The notes beneath the pieces were generated by a model that saw only the letters and a list, made by a program, of their open reading frames with translations, was not told where the DNA came from and did no database searches. From Archegozetes longisetosus (Eukaryota; Arthropoda; Arachnida; Sarcoptiformes; Trhypochthoniidae), in contig JAEMBT020000004.1 in the NCBI GenBank assembly GCA_018873245.2, forward strand, positions 8,659,073 through 8,723,072: a stretch of 64,000 nt of DNA. The letters run 5' to 3'. Positions 1 through 13,600 of this stretch are shown piece by piece (positions within the stretch are counted from its first letter, which is position 1; every line of letters begins with the position of its first letter). The translations under genes and the position numbers were made by a program.

Positions 1-1397
1 CTTTTAGAGAATCATTAGAATTACGGTTAGAAATAGTTCCTAATGGGTGCTTTTCAACGGTGTATTCTATTATCTTATTAAAAATGTAACTATGGCTTCT
101 ACTCGAAACAAGCTTTATTTGAGTTTAATCTTTGTGATAATTGAGTTAATAACTCAATAAGTTTAGTTAAATTAACTCAATTTGTTTAGTCAATTCATAA
201 GGAGCTGAAATTTGAAAATGAACAAATATGTAAAATGATAGCACATATAATATTTTAAGAATTTAAGGAAAAAATTCTTGGCTTCTATTCGAAAAATGAA
301 GTATAGTTAGCATTAGATTAACTTAAAAATACATTTGGTTTGACAATTAATTATATGTAAGGATACAGTTAAAAGAAATGTTTTCACTCAAACAAGTTGT
401 ACTATTTTAATTAAAGAGATAATTCACAGAATTTACTTTGAACAATAGCTTAATTAATTTTAAACAAGTTAATAGATTAACACACTGTCAAGTAATTAAT
501 CAAACACTCACTTAGCTCTAGATGAAAACTAAGCGATTATATGATTATTGGCTAAATAATAAGACCACTGAGATTTGTTTACTAGAAGCTATTTCTAAGG
601 CTTTGCAAGAAATAAAATTCTGTTTTACTAACATCAATGTCACTCCAAATGGATTACACAATATCACAGATTTTTTTAGTTTGAAAAACAAAAATTGCTT
701 AATATTTTGCAACCAAAGTCAACTAAAACAGCAAATGCTCTCTTTTAAAAACATGTTGACTGCAATGCATTTGTAGATTAATTTGTAAATTAATTTGTCA
801 ATTAGTGGATATAACTTCATTATTTGCCTAATTGAATTTAATATTTAATATTAGGAATAAGTTGCAGTCAAACATCAAAATAATCACTTCGAATTTGAAT
901 AATGAGTTTGTTTCATACTATTCATAGTATCCTGACTTGAAACAGATTTTTTATTAAATTAAACTTTGATAAAAGCAACTTGACGGCAATTTGCAATATC
1001 ATAAGTTGATAAAAGCGAGATGAAGAGGAGAATATATTGATATGTTTAGTGCTTTGATGAGATTTTTTATATTAGCTTCCGTTTCCTCTACTGATTTAAG
1101 GCTGATTACCGAGATTCTCCTGTTTTGGGGTCAATTGCAGTCATTAAGCGTTGCCTACTATAATACTGAACAATATTTGATTCATAAACAAGTAGATGAA
1201 TGGCTATGTGTGGTATTTAGGAAAGACTTCCTTAACAACAGACTCAATATTTTCACTAGTCTTTCTTCTAGCAAATCAAAAACAAGATAAAGCTCTGGTA
1301 AAAAATATTCTTTAAATCATAACTTCACTCATTTCATATAATGGAATAAAGTCGTTCTTCCTTTTATCAATATTTGATTAAGTTTTAATTGTATATT

Positions 1398-1400
<3 letters not shown>

Positions 1401-1440
<40 letters not shown>
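1401..1440. repeat. (TC)20 microsatellite
   Basis: Forty bases of uninterrupted TC dinucleotide. Confidence 0.98.
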
Positions 1441-1444
<4 letters not shown>

Positions 1445-4400
1445 GTGGCAAAGAAATAGGAAACGCCGCTAAACAATCATTTTTGGTGATGTTAGAGAAC
1501 ACATTTAGCTCAAAGACATGTCTGCAATAAATTTATATTTTCTTATAACTCTGAGCAATACTGCATAACGAGTTATTTTTGATCAGAAGCTATACTAACA
1601 ATGAGTTTGATCAACTGCTCCGGCAGCTTTTCATTAGAAAGATCAAAACGTTTTCAAAAGTATCGGTTTTGAAGCAGTAAAAAGTTGTGCATCTATAAAA
1701 ATAGTAGAATAAGTTGATAAAACTTGGTAGTTGTATACCTAGAAATAAGCTCTATTTTTTCTTCTACCAGTGCAAAGTTAATGAGATTTTATTTCAATTA
1801 ATTTTTACTATTAATAGTGGTACTTAAGTACAAGTTTGTCTAAAGCCTTTTTTAGCATTTATGTAAAGAAATAATATCCAAGATTAAAGAAAGAAGGAGA
1901 AAAGGGTAGGATGATGATAAGGTATTGAGAAAATCAATTCTTTATATGTCGTAATAATTTCTTATACAGTATTTTCCATTATTATAATATATGATTATGA
2001 TTAAGGGTTAGTTTCATTAATTTACTGATTAAATCGATTTATACACAACAGAGTGCTGATTGTTGCAAAGTATTAATTCTAGTTTCGTATCAAATCTCCC
2101 ATTAAATATTTCTAAATTGATTGCGCAAAACCTTTTATGAGCTTTCTTTTCATAATCATTTTAATGCTTTCCAACAATATAATGCTATTTCTAACCTGAT
2201 TGTTCTGCTCACCACTTATGAATAACTTCACTTCAACTAGTCTTTAGGTCAAACTGATGTTTAATCATTTCTGACAAGCAAATTTCTCAAATCTAAAGAG
2301 ATTTCTTAGTTTTGTATTTATAAACGCAATAAATATTATAAAAGTAGTGACAAATATTGAAATTGGCAGTGAAACGCTTATTTGTTTTTCAATGGGTGTT
2401 AAAAATAGATATTGACTGAACATTTAGATCTATACTTAAGGGTGAAGTTTGAATATAAAGTGACTAGATCTGAATATTTTCATATTAGATAACTGAAACT
2501 ATGAAAACGATTATTCAATTATCTCTCAGCTATAAGAATATGAGTTCTTTTTCAGTTTTCCTTAGTACAAGCTTTGAGATCATTAATAAGGCTTTATATT
2601 TTATTTAGAAACTGTCAAGTTTCAGGTGCACCGATTGTTTATAAGCTTAGACATTAAGTAATTTTCTAACATATTTAGGATGCAGTTTTTCCTCTCAAAT
2701 ATTCCTCATGTGCTATTAAGGAGAAATAGTTTTCTCAATTGCATTAGACATAAAAGTTGTCAATAGATAAATGACATATAATATTCATTTGTAGACGAGT
2801 TTATGCCTATTTATCATATTAGGATTTATCTATACTTAAGCATTTTTGCCAAAACTCTAATCGCTATTTTATTAAAGATACTATTCTTTGACCATTCTTC
2901 TAGCTCTGACTTTTGGTATCTTAGAATCAATAAAAAGAAGCGATCGATTTTAATGAACTAATAACTTCTTAATAAGATTATTCTTTGTATAATCGTTGGA
3001 GCAAAATATTTGACATATAATAAGTAAAACCCAATCAAATTAGGAAACGAAGAAAATGATTTTGCGTTTATGTTGTTTGAGTAAATGCTGGCAAGAATGA
3101 AAAGAGAAATAATTATGAGTGTGATGGTTAGGATAGTTTAGTATGGCTGGCAAACAAATGGCTGCGAACAAGACTTTTCGCTGTAAATATAGTATCATTT
3201 AATTTGCATTTGATAACTATTATATATAAATCTAAAGAAACATATGATTTACTCGAATAAAGATAATGGCATTCAAAGTGAAGTATTTGCGGAGAGAGTT
3301 AAGTGGATTACAATTAACGATTGAAGACGTAAGCATTATAGCAAAAATCTGCTGAATGTGTGTCTGATCAACTTTGTTTACGCATTATAATTACTAGATC
3401 TGAAGATGATTAAATCATGCAAATGGTTTGCAGGGCAATTTAGGAAACGAGAAAATAGTTGAGCGAGCCAAAAGAGTAGGCTTTCTACCAGTGCCATTCT
3501 CTTTTAATCACAATACAACATTAGGTTTACTCAATTCTTCAAATATTCAATTTAAGTGGCATCTAAACTAAAAATATTCGATAACACCTTAAACTTGTTT
3601 TTGTTGGAATGAGAATAAATTGAATTAAAAAACTGTAATTTTATAGCTTTATTACGGTATCGATTTTTTGGAAGCCTTGTTCAACTTTATTCAAAAATAA
3701 CCAATAAATGGAGTGATTTGATCACCACTTGTCTAATATTATTCCCAAATCTCGATTACTGCTAAGAGCTTTTTTATAATGTCTTTTGAGAAACATAAGA
3801 AAACTATCATTTACTCAATAAGTCACTTCTGTTCGATTCATTTGAAATTCCACGACAATCGTAGGAGTAATTGTAGCATTTCAGCACTGTTTTAGTATCA
3901 GATCAATAATAGGAGTAAAACGCAGTTCAAATATGTATATAAGATCCAAGAATGCATATAAAACTCAATCATAACTAATATAAACCAGAGACTACTGTGT
4001 AAGCCATTAATAAAGTTGTTTATCTAATATACATTAATATTTAATAGCATTAAAGGTATCCTATTAATAATTAATTGATATTAATCGGAACTTGTTTAAT
4101 TAATTTATAGCTCAAGTATTTGAGCGTTGACGATGGCTCCAATGATTAAATCAATTTGTCAAGCATCTATTTATTGAGTTTGGTCTAAAGATGAGCACGA
4201 ATTTATATTATGTTTTGATTAGCTCGAAAACATGTTCGCCCGCACGGTATAGTTATTTACTAGTTGAAGATATAAAATCGCATTAAGTCTTACTCTCTGT
4301 GAAATTATTTTTTTCATTACACTATCTATTTGATCATTTAACACTAATATTATGGTAATTGACATGACAGAATATTATATTAGATAATGTTTTTGATTTG

Positions 4401-6088
4401 CCTAAACATCGCATCAAATCATTATGTTTAATACGCAGCACAGAATCTAATCATTTAATTCAATGCGTCTACACTGAGCTCATCTTAATTTATAATTTTC
4501 TTATTCTGTTCACTCAAATATGTTCTTTTCAAATGGCACTATTTCAGATTTACAATAGACTCTCTTTGTTGACCAACACTAATAACAATTTTGACATTTA
4601 CTATTATTGAGACAGCAGTTTCTTGAAATATGATCAGTTTTGTTACAATAGTGTTCAGACGAATAGACTCAATTTTGTAACAGCTAAAAAGTGAAAGTTT
4701 CAACAGAGTATAAAAGTTTATTGAGATATCATTGATCACAATTACATGTGCGACTGAATGAAACATCGACTTTCAAGTCAGTCTGATAGCTGTCCTTAAA
4801 TTCCCACCGGTTTTCTTTCCTATATCTAAATTGCAAATCGAAATTTATTCACACTCATCAAAAGCTTACATTGCTTTTAATAATAAATCTGAAATCGAAA
4901 AACTCAAATGTTCACTTCCGAAATGGTTAACGTGAAACATCTTCAATGTCGTTGCAAGTCATGTTACTTTGGATTGAGTGCAAAGTATCTAATGCTAAGT
5001 GTTCTCAACGTTAACGACAACTATAGAATAGCAAATCTACTTATATTTTACTCCTGCTAAACTCAATTCTAACTCTCTTTTATTGCTCCAAATTTTCGAG
5101 TTCTTTGAGCAGATCTCAGTTTTTTCCCAAGTGATAGCTAGTTTTTGATATAATCCATAGATTTAACCTGAAATACTAATTATTTGATAATAAAGATTAC
5201 AATCAATAATTGACATGTGAGTCAATTTTCGAGATGAGGCTCACTAACAAGACTTGGTAAGATAAATAAAAGATTAATATGGAACCTTATGACGCAACAA
5301 TACATAAATTGAATTGAAAATTGAAGTGTCATTCGCAACAACATTGTTGACATACTAGCCTTAAACTCATGACTTACTTTATGAATACCTTATTTATCGA
5401 TTTTTCAGAATCAATAGTTGCATATTTACTCAATTGTAATTTATTGAAATATTCTTATCGTTAGAATGCATGCAATCTTTGAACGAATTGAAAATATGAA
5501 ATTATTCAGTAGAGTAACCATTAAAATAGCAGAATATGTAAAGATTGAGAAATCGAAAATAAGAACCAGAGAGTGAATCGTGAGAAGTGAACTATTTATA
5601 TCTAAGTGTATTCCTAGCGGAATATCTATCAATAGGTTATCAGCCATTGATTCACTGACAGTCAGAAAGAGAGACAGAAACACTTTTAGTTTGATTAAAT
5701 TGTGCATGTTTGGAGATAGAGACATGCGGTTTTAAAAATCAGGATCGAAACAGAGTCAAGGAAATCATAGCTAATCGATGCGAACGCAAATATGATCAAT
5801 TTGAATGACTAAATTGATGAAAGACAAATGAAAACAGTGAAGAGCCAGTAGAAAACTACTATAAATTTGCATATGATTGCTTTATCAGTATTGGTTTATC
5901 TAATATGAACATATGCGTAATTGCAATGGGGCACGATTTCAAGTTACTATTGTTTTAAACTGAAATAATTACTTAAACACATGAAACAATAGCTACCAAA
6001 TTAATCATTTTTATTATCGTCATATCAGTGCTACTGTTTTCTATCAAAATCAAATTTGATCACAAATGCAATAATTATTTTCTAAGGC

Positions 6089-6129
6089 AAATAATTAATT
6101 GTTATGTTGAGACAAACAATTAATTATTT
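6089..6129. repeat. Perfect 15-bp inverted repeat, 11-nt spacer
   Basis: Arms AAATAATTAATTGTT (6089-6103) and AACAATTAATTATTT (6115-6129) are exact reverse complements. The spacer is ATGTTGAGACA. Both arms are AT-rich, which raises the chance expectation. No flanking element was recognised. Confidence 0.9.
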
Positions 6130-7845
6130 TAACGAATAATCCATTATGTCTGCAAATACTTTTTGCTTGATTAGAAAAATACAAGTTTTACACTTATTAT
6201 CTATAAGTTGCGTAACTTTTGAACAAAATTATAGTCTTTAGAAACGAGAAAAAGTGATCCCCTAGTCAAAGTATATCTAAAAAAGGTTTGAACCTAACTG
6301 TTTAAGAAAACAGTGACCTGTCATGAAATTAAAGCAGCATAAATTTGAACAGATTATTTAGTGATAGGTTTGATAATAATTAGGTAAAACCTTAGCCTAT
6401 TATTAATGCTTAGAAATGAACTATCGATTGAGAATAAAAAACATTAATGACTTTTTTACATGGCTTGTTAGCCATAAATTCAATTATCTATATTAAGACT
6501 ACAATATTTGAAATTATTAAAACGAGATCACAACTCAATTCCTAATATAATGTATATCGTATAAGATAACTATTCAAACTCAGATTATAGCTTCAAATTG
6601 AACCCTTCGATAAGCCTTTGAAGTCTTAATAAGCTCGATTCTTGGTGCATATTATTTATGCTATAGAATTAATTATAACAGAGGATTATGTACTCATTTC
6701 GTTAGCAAATGACATGTCATATAAAACAAAAGCAGTCTTGTATTTTTGTCAGCTTTTTTCTGTCTCATATTACTCTAAGTTGCATAAAAAGCATTCAAAT
6801 TTAAGTGTAAAATAAGACAGTCAGGCATTTGATTGGCATACTAACATGTAGTATTGATTTTTCATATTAAGGCTCAAAACGAAAGTTTTTATTTGATATA
6901 TATTTTAGTTCATAAATTTTATATACACTAATGTACTGATTTTCAAAACTAACTTTTACGCCCACTGGTGGACCGCACGGTTAGAATACTGAACATTAGG
7001 TCCTATGGGAGTCACGTGGTCAATTCTATACAAACGGACCGTAATCCAAATAGTCAGAGAGGTTCTGTACTAATCTTCATACAACTACTACGTATAAATT
7101 TAAAATTTCTAGTCAAAATTGATCAGTATTTGGTAATGGCATATTTTAAAACGAAAATATGGTATTCCTCCAAATGAAAATCTTTTCAGACGTAGAAATA
7201 GAAAGTTGCTTTTGATTATTCTGATTGGTTCGATGGAATGATAGGCTCAGTAAAGCTATTTTAGATTGATTCAACTTTCAAAAAGAACACAACTTGAAAA
7301 ATAGATGAGAAAAGCAATTGAAACGGACACTTAGAATTTCCTTTTTCTAGAAAATATGTCTTATTATAGTTCGTCATCATATTGAAGAGCGCGTAGAATA
7401 CATAATGAGGCAATTCATTGATTGACTAGAATATTATTATTTGAGTCATGCAGTGCTCCTTCTCTACAATTGCAAGTGTGACGCTATTTCATTACATATT
7501 TGTAAAATGAATTAAATTGATTTGGTTTCAAACCTGCCACATCATATACTGCTATTTCTGTTCGTGATTCTTTGCTTCTTTTCTTAATTCAAGTAATAAT
7601 GGAATGTCTGTATAGGTAAGAATGTAATCAAACCGCATTTGTCGATCTCTTGTGCGTGATTTGATTCTCAAAAGAATCACCGCTAAAACATTTCATGAAT
7701 TGTCATGCTTTGAAATCATCTTTTTCTATTTTTTTCTTTTACTATAAATCTAATTTAAGTTCTAGTTTTTAGAGAAAAAATTTAATTGAACCGTAAGCTT
7801 ATGAAGAGATCCTGTGGCTTTTCATTGAAAAATAATGAAACCAGT

Positions 7846-7872
7846 TATATATATATATATATATATATATAT
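7846..7872. repeat. (TA)13 microsatellite
   Basis: Uninterrupted TA dinucleotides. Confidence 0.97.
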
Positions 7873-10608
7873 CTTTTTCTTATAAGTACCAAAGTAAATG
7901 CCTTATTCTAACTCTTGATTCCCTATTTTTGATAACTACCATTTCGTTATTTTCTAATACAATACCAGAATTCACTTGGAAACCTGTTTTAGATTTTATC
8001 GAACCTGAAATTCTCAAATTTAGCATAAAATAATGAGATCATTTCCTTTTAATTCTAGGTCTTATACCTCTACTCTTTAGTTACTGGTTGACTTTTCAAT
8101 TATTTTGCGGTATCTTTATCTTAATCATATTCGTTTGAAGCTACACTCGCAATGCTTTAAATCCAGTCAATAATCATAATCTAATACTGTTTCAAAATTG
8201 ACTGTTGTTAACAAAGCTGACCAGTGTTTCCATTTGAACTAACTTATTTAAATATTTCTAAAACTTGTCAACATTTTTCGCTTTTAGTATTGGAATAAAT
8301 TAAAGTTAAAAGCAATTCATACGTTGCCTTAAATTCAATTTGTCAGTTATTCAACGTACGTTATTCTGAAAAGAGTGTTAGCATTAGTATCGGTTGGTGC
8401 GAACTTTTAGCTTAATTCTAGATTTGAAATGTCGTTTAGTCTACTGATTTGTGCTTTTTAACAATACGTGAACGCGTTCGGACTTTTTCCTTTTTTTCTT
8501 TTTTTTAATTAAGAGATGCTAAGTTTTCCTCTGCTATGTCTATGTTTGGCTATCGATTTTCTGCTCAGCGATTTTCTTAAGTGAATAAGTCGTGATTTTT
8601 TTCTATCCTGCTCAATAGTAGGCAATCAAAGTTTACGATCAAATTAAAACTTGGTTTATTTTAGAGAATTAACAAAAGCTTTGCAATTAATTTTTTTATT
8701 AACACCCAGTAACTTCAAGTTCTGTCTTAGATTTGAAATAATCAATTAAAATACAAGTAAGACGAATATTTTGAACAAGTATTTCTCTCTTATACCATAT
8801 TTTTAGTATGTATATATTCAAATATTCATCCATTTAATATGTATGTTCGAAAAATTGAGTCATTTTTTGTTTTGATCGCATCGTCAGCACACAAGTTATG
8901 TAAGAAAGTATCATTTCAAGAGTAAAACTCCAAATACTAGAACCTTTTCATTAATCTTCAAATAAATCAAAACACACTCAATAATATACAGCGAAAACAT
9001 TGATTATCATCCAAATATTTTAAATTGGACTGAATTCAGTTGCACTAATGGAAGTCTGCGGTACTATTAAAGGGTTTTATTAGTTTTCTCATGAGAACTG
9101 AGATTAGAATTTTTTAAAATTAAAATATATCATTCAGTTTATGAAGTACTGATGGAAGTATATTAAACTTTGTCTGAAAATATCGTTTTTCAGATTTATT
9201 TTGAAATTTGTTTTAGGGCGTATTTCGAATTTTCTAGTGAATATTCAATGCAGATATATGATTCTTTAAAGTTGTCAAACTTATTGCTTTGAGAATCGGA
9301 TGTGTTTGATATGATAGAGTGTTGGGTAAAAGTAACCTTATTTGGTGGTGTGTTTGGCAAAAATTAGCATTTGGTATACGTTTAATCGATTTGATTCGTA
9401 AATAGAAATGCATACAACGAAATACCTCTCTTGGATTGAAGATGCCTTAGCAGTAATACATGGAATTGTAAGCAAAGAATATAAGTTATATTCGATATAT
9501 ATATGGCATGCATGCTTTCATTTTATCATTCGTTAAGCCATCTATATATGAGTTGAGTGCAGTACTGAAGCATTAAGTGGATTCATCCATAATAACCTTA
9601 TACTTTTCATAATACCAATTCAAACCGATCCAAACCCAATTACTGCTTACATATTATTGCTATCTCAATCAAACGCAATGATTCTGCACATGAATCAACC
9701 CAAAAATGTTTCATTTGGATAATCCGAATAACCTAGCTTATTAAGCAACAATACTTTATTCTACGTCTCTATTTGTGTGTTTGTTTGTGGTCCTCAAATG
9801 CTCAAGTATGAGCTTTACATCTATAATTCTTTCTTATTTTAGTCTATTTCCAAATCCTGACCCAAATTAGGGATAAGTATTAGAATTTTTCAATCATTGA
9901 ATTAAATTAGGACTATATAAATATTTATGAGATTTTATGATTTTGTTGCCGCATTAGTTATGTTCATTCGTCTCTATTGTTTTTATAACCTTTTATAGAT
10001 TAAACATAAGATAATGAGATGATCTTGCGCTTATCCCAAATAATTAGTTTAAAATAAACTGAAAATTTATTCAATTATAAACTATTTTAAACTCCTTTTT
10101 ACTTTGAAAAAGAAAGAAAGTAGAGAATGAATTAGAGAAAAAAGTGCATTATACTCGACTTCAATATTGAGAGCTTGATTCAACTAAACTACCCTGAAAG
10201 TGACTCAAATGGCAAACTCTTTTGATTATTTTAAACGTTGCAATTACGAACTTCTAGGAGAAAATATGACGTTAATAAGAAATGAAACGGGATTAGTTTA
10301 AGGAGATAAGAGTGTATTAAAAATAAGAAAAAAGTGTCTCGCAATTATGTTGGAGCTATGAATTAAGATGCCTGCTACAGAAATAGTTACAATAAAGGTT
10401 GTAAGGTTGTTACTATATTCTGCTGCACTTTTCTCTCAGCTTCATTAGTCTCAAAAGAAATGCTCTGTGGAAATAAAGATATGATCATTTTCTTTTGTTA
10501 CTTGTGATCTATTATTAAATAATTAAAGTGCCGCTAATTATCATAATTAATAGCGTACTGAGTCTTTTGGTTATGAGTGAAAAGTTATCGCTATGAACAT
10601 TGCATATT

Positions 10609-10680
10609 GTATTATACATTGTATTGTATATTGTATTATATATTGTATTGTATGTTGTATTATATGTTGTATTATATTTT
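10609..10680 (+). repeat. 12-bp minisatellite, 6 copies, alternating variants
   Basis: Six 12-bp units of the form GTATTRTANNTT. The sixth base alternates A, G, A, G, A, A, so the first four units form two 24-bp higher-order repeats. The last unit has decayed to GTATTATATTTT. Confidence 0.95.
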
Positions 10681-13600
10681 ATAAAGTTGCTGTTCTGTTA
10701 ACTTATTGGTATTGTTGGTTGAGTGCTGTGTGTGGTTCACATGAGAGAATACAAAGTTGTCAATGACATCCTATTAAAAGTATGAGCACATAGAGCATGT
10801 TCCACCTTATTATTGATGCAGCTTAAGTTACTTATGATGAAAATAATTCTAGAATCCAATCCCAAGACACACGTTTTTTATATGATATAAATCTTACTTC
10901 TATCATTCTTTGCTTGAACATTCTTTCCTATCTGAAGTATTGGTTATTTTCAATGCCTATATTCCCTATAAATGCCATACTGTGAGATAGAGATATTGGC
11001 GATTTGCTATTTGAGCAGAAGTGATCCTCATTCTCAGACCTGCAGGGATTCCTATTTATCTATTGTGCTAACTCTTATTGACCACTTTTATTACACTATT
11101 AAGATGTGAGCAGAAAAAATAGTAGATATCTGGTGATTAGTAATATGAAAGGTTGGCCAGCATATAATGAGGTCAACTTTAATGATATTATCTAACTTTC
11201 AGTATTGTTTCATGTGAACAACATGTATCTTATTCTCCAATCACTCATTTTCTATCCGACATATCTCATAAGTCCATTACTGCTCTTCCATTCTAAATAT
11301 CTATTAACCAGTTTTTCTTCATTTCAATTGATTAAATAGAGTTGATTTCTGTTTAAGTTTCACTGTGGACTCTTTCGTTTTTACACTGATTAATACTATT
11401 TCGACTGTAACAGAGAGGGCTTTCATTAATTTTTATGGGTCATCAGCAGCACTTTCATAGAAAATTTATTTTAGGCTCTTCTAAACATTTATATTATTTA
11501 TAGAGATACTAGTGTTGGAAGCAATACATGCCTACTATTGTATTACAAGTCTACACGGTCTTAAAGAGATATTTTATGATGCCTTTTCCAAGACGTGATC
11601 TGCTTACGAGTCATCATACATGACAAACGCATCCAACGCGAGTACAAACTACTTTTGTCTTAATAGAAGTCTTCATTTAATTTGCTTTTATACCTTTTGT
11701 TCGCTCCATTTTTCTCATTCACATGAATATTGCTTATAATTATTTTTACCGATAACAGCCATACAGCTTTTAGTGAGCTAACAAGCAATGAAAGTGAACA
11801 GTAAGTCTCACGACTGGCTTATTATTCGTACAATTTTCATTCAATCATTGGATATTCAGTTGGATTTTCAATTATTCAAACCAGTCAACCTTTAATGCTA
11901 TGCTAATATAAGCCAAAAATTTTCTGACTCTTTCATGACAAGAATGCTGATAATTAAAAGGGTAGCTTAATGAGCATTTAATGAAGTATCATTTGGCCAT
12001 TTCCAAGTCAGTTCTGGCCGAAACACAAATTTTGCCCAACTAAGTATTTAGGTCTCGATTCTCTTCAAATCATTGGTTTACGTGCATTGCCATGATTTCA
12101 GTATTAAATCAAAGCTGATTTTAGTCTTCCTTTAGACTATACAGTGGAAAACTTTGAAAACTTTGGCGAATATTCTGCTTTTCCGGATTAGAAAAGTGTT
12201 TCTATTTTGTCTTTTAGTTTTATCTTTTATTTGATGAAAGGGTTCAATGAGAAAGTGAGCCTCTATTCATGCGCATCAATCAATAAGTTTGAATCAATAA
12301 AATGCTTACTTTTTGAGTTAGAGATTTTCTTCTTTAAAAGAATAACTGAATCAATTAATTTGCGACTCAGTCATTTGGTTATGCTTAAATGCATTGACGA
12401 AATAAAATTCGACTAGTTTAAATTTAATATTTCAATCATATGTTCTAAGATTACCTTATACTTATTGATCAAACTTTAATCAATTCAAAAAAAACATTTT
12501 CTGGTACTTGAAAACAAAATTTTCACCACAAAATTCCTTATTCACCATAAGTTTTCACAAAATTTGTTATTTATGAACTTGAGTTTTGAAAATGTATTAA
12601 AGTATCAACTATACAAACCATGTTCAGGCATTTCGATCGAACGGATTTCAACCGAAAGAAGTTTTACTATTCAGTTTAAGTGAATCTCATGGTTTCCTTA
12701 ACTCTATTTCTTAACTCTATGTTTTACATATGAACTTTTAGCATAAGAACATGATGAAAGAGTGAATTGTCCTAGGAATACATCAAATTGCTCTATAAAA
12801 CGGTTAAGTTACCACTTAATAATTGAACCTAAGTGAGAATAGTTTGGTGACCTAACGCTACTCTGACTTGAATTCAATTTTTTAAGAAGTGGTCGTTCCT
12901 GTGTCACATCTGATAAAGTTAGGTGAAAAATTGAACCAATCAAACTGAAGTATATGAAAATCAGTAGTAAGTTGAGTTTGAACTTAACCGCCACTTTAAA
13001 ATGCTTTTAGGTGGAAAGCCATCAGGTAGAAATGTTGGCAATTGTAAAAAGCTTCAATAGATTTATTGGTTCTCATATTTTTCACACTCAATGTTACTTT
13101 TAGAGCTGGTTGAATTTTTTTATAAGCTGAAAAAAACAAATTTAATATTTCTCATCATAAATTTATGTGTCACAAAATAAACTATTCATAAGATTTTTTT
13201 GTATTGCATTTATTATTCATCAAATATATAGAATTTTCCAAACTTCAATAAGTTATGAACAAATTCAACACTTTTAATTACGATTTAAGTCTTCGATTGG
13301 TACCAAACTGGGAATCTGTTTTGATTAAAAGCCACGTCAATTTAATGATATTAATTGTATGACAGAAGCAGAGTTTCTATGGATGATGAATGCTCTGCCT
13401 TAGAAAAAGTTTCAGTATAAGTAATGCATATAATTTGTTGTGAATATGTATCAATCATAAAGAGCATTAATAATGATAGAATAATTGAATAATGCTTCAG
13501 AGCCTAAGTTAATTTTTGATATGTATTCAATGACTTTAACGATACTGTGCTTATACTTATGTATATTTTAGCCACAAATAAGTCGGTCAGTATATGGAAC

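Noticed and set aside
5441..5725. 94-codon - strand ORF with hydrophobic stretches
   Set aside because: AT-rich random frames give Ile/Leu/Phe-rich translations; no domain, splice or start evidence.
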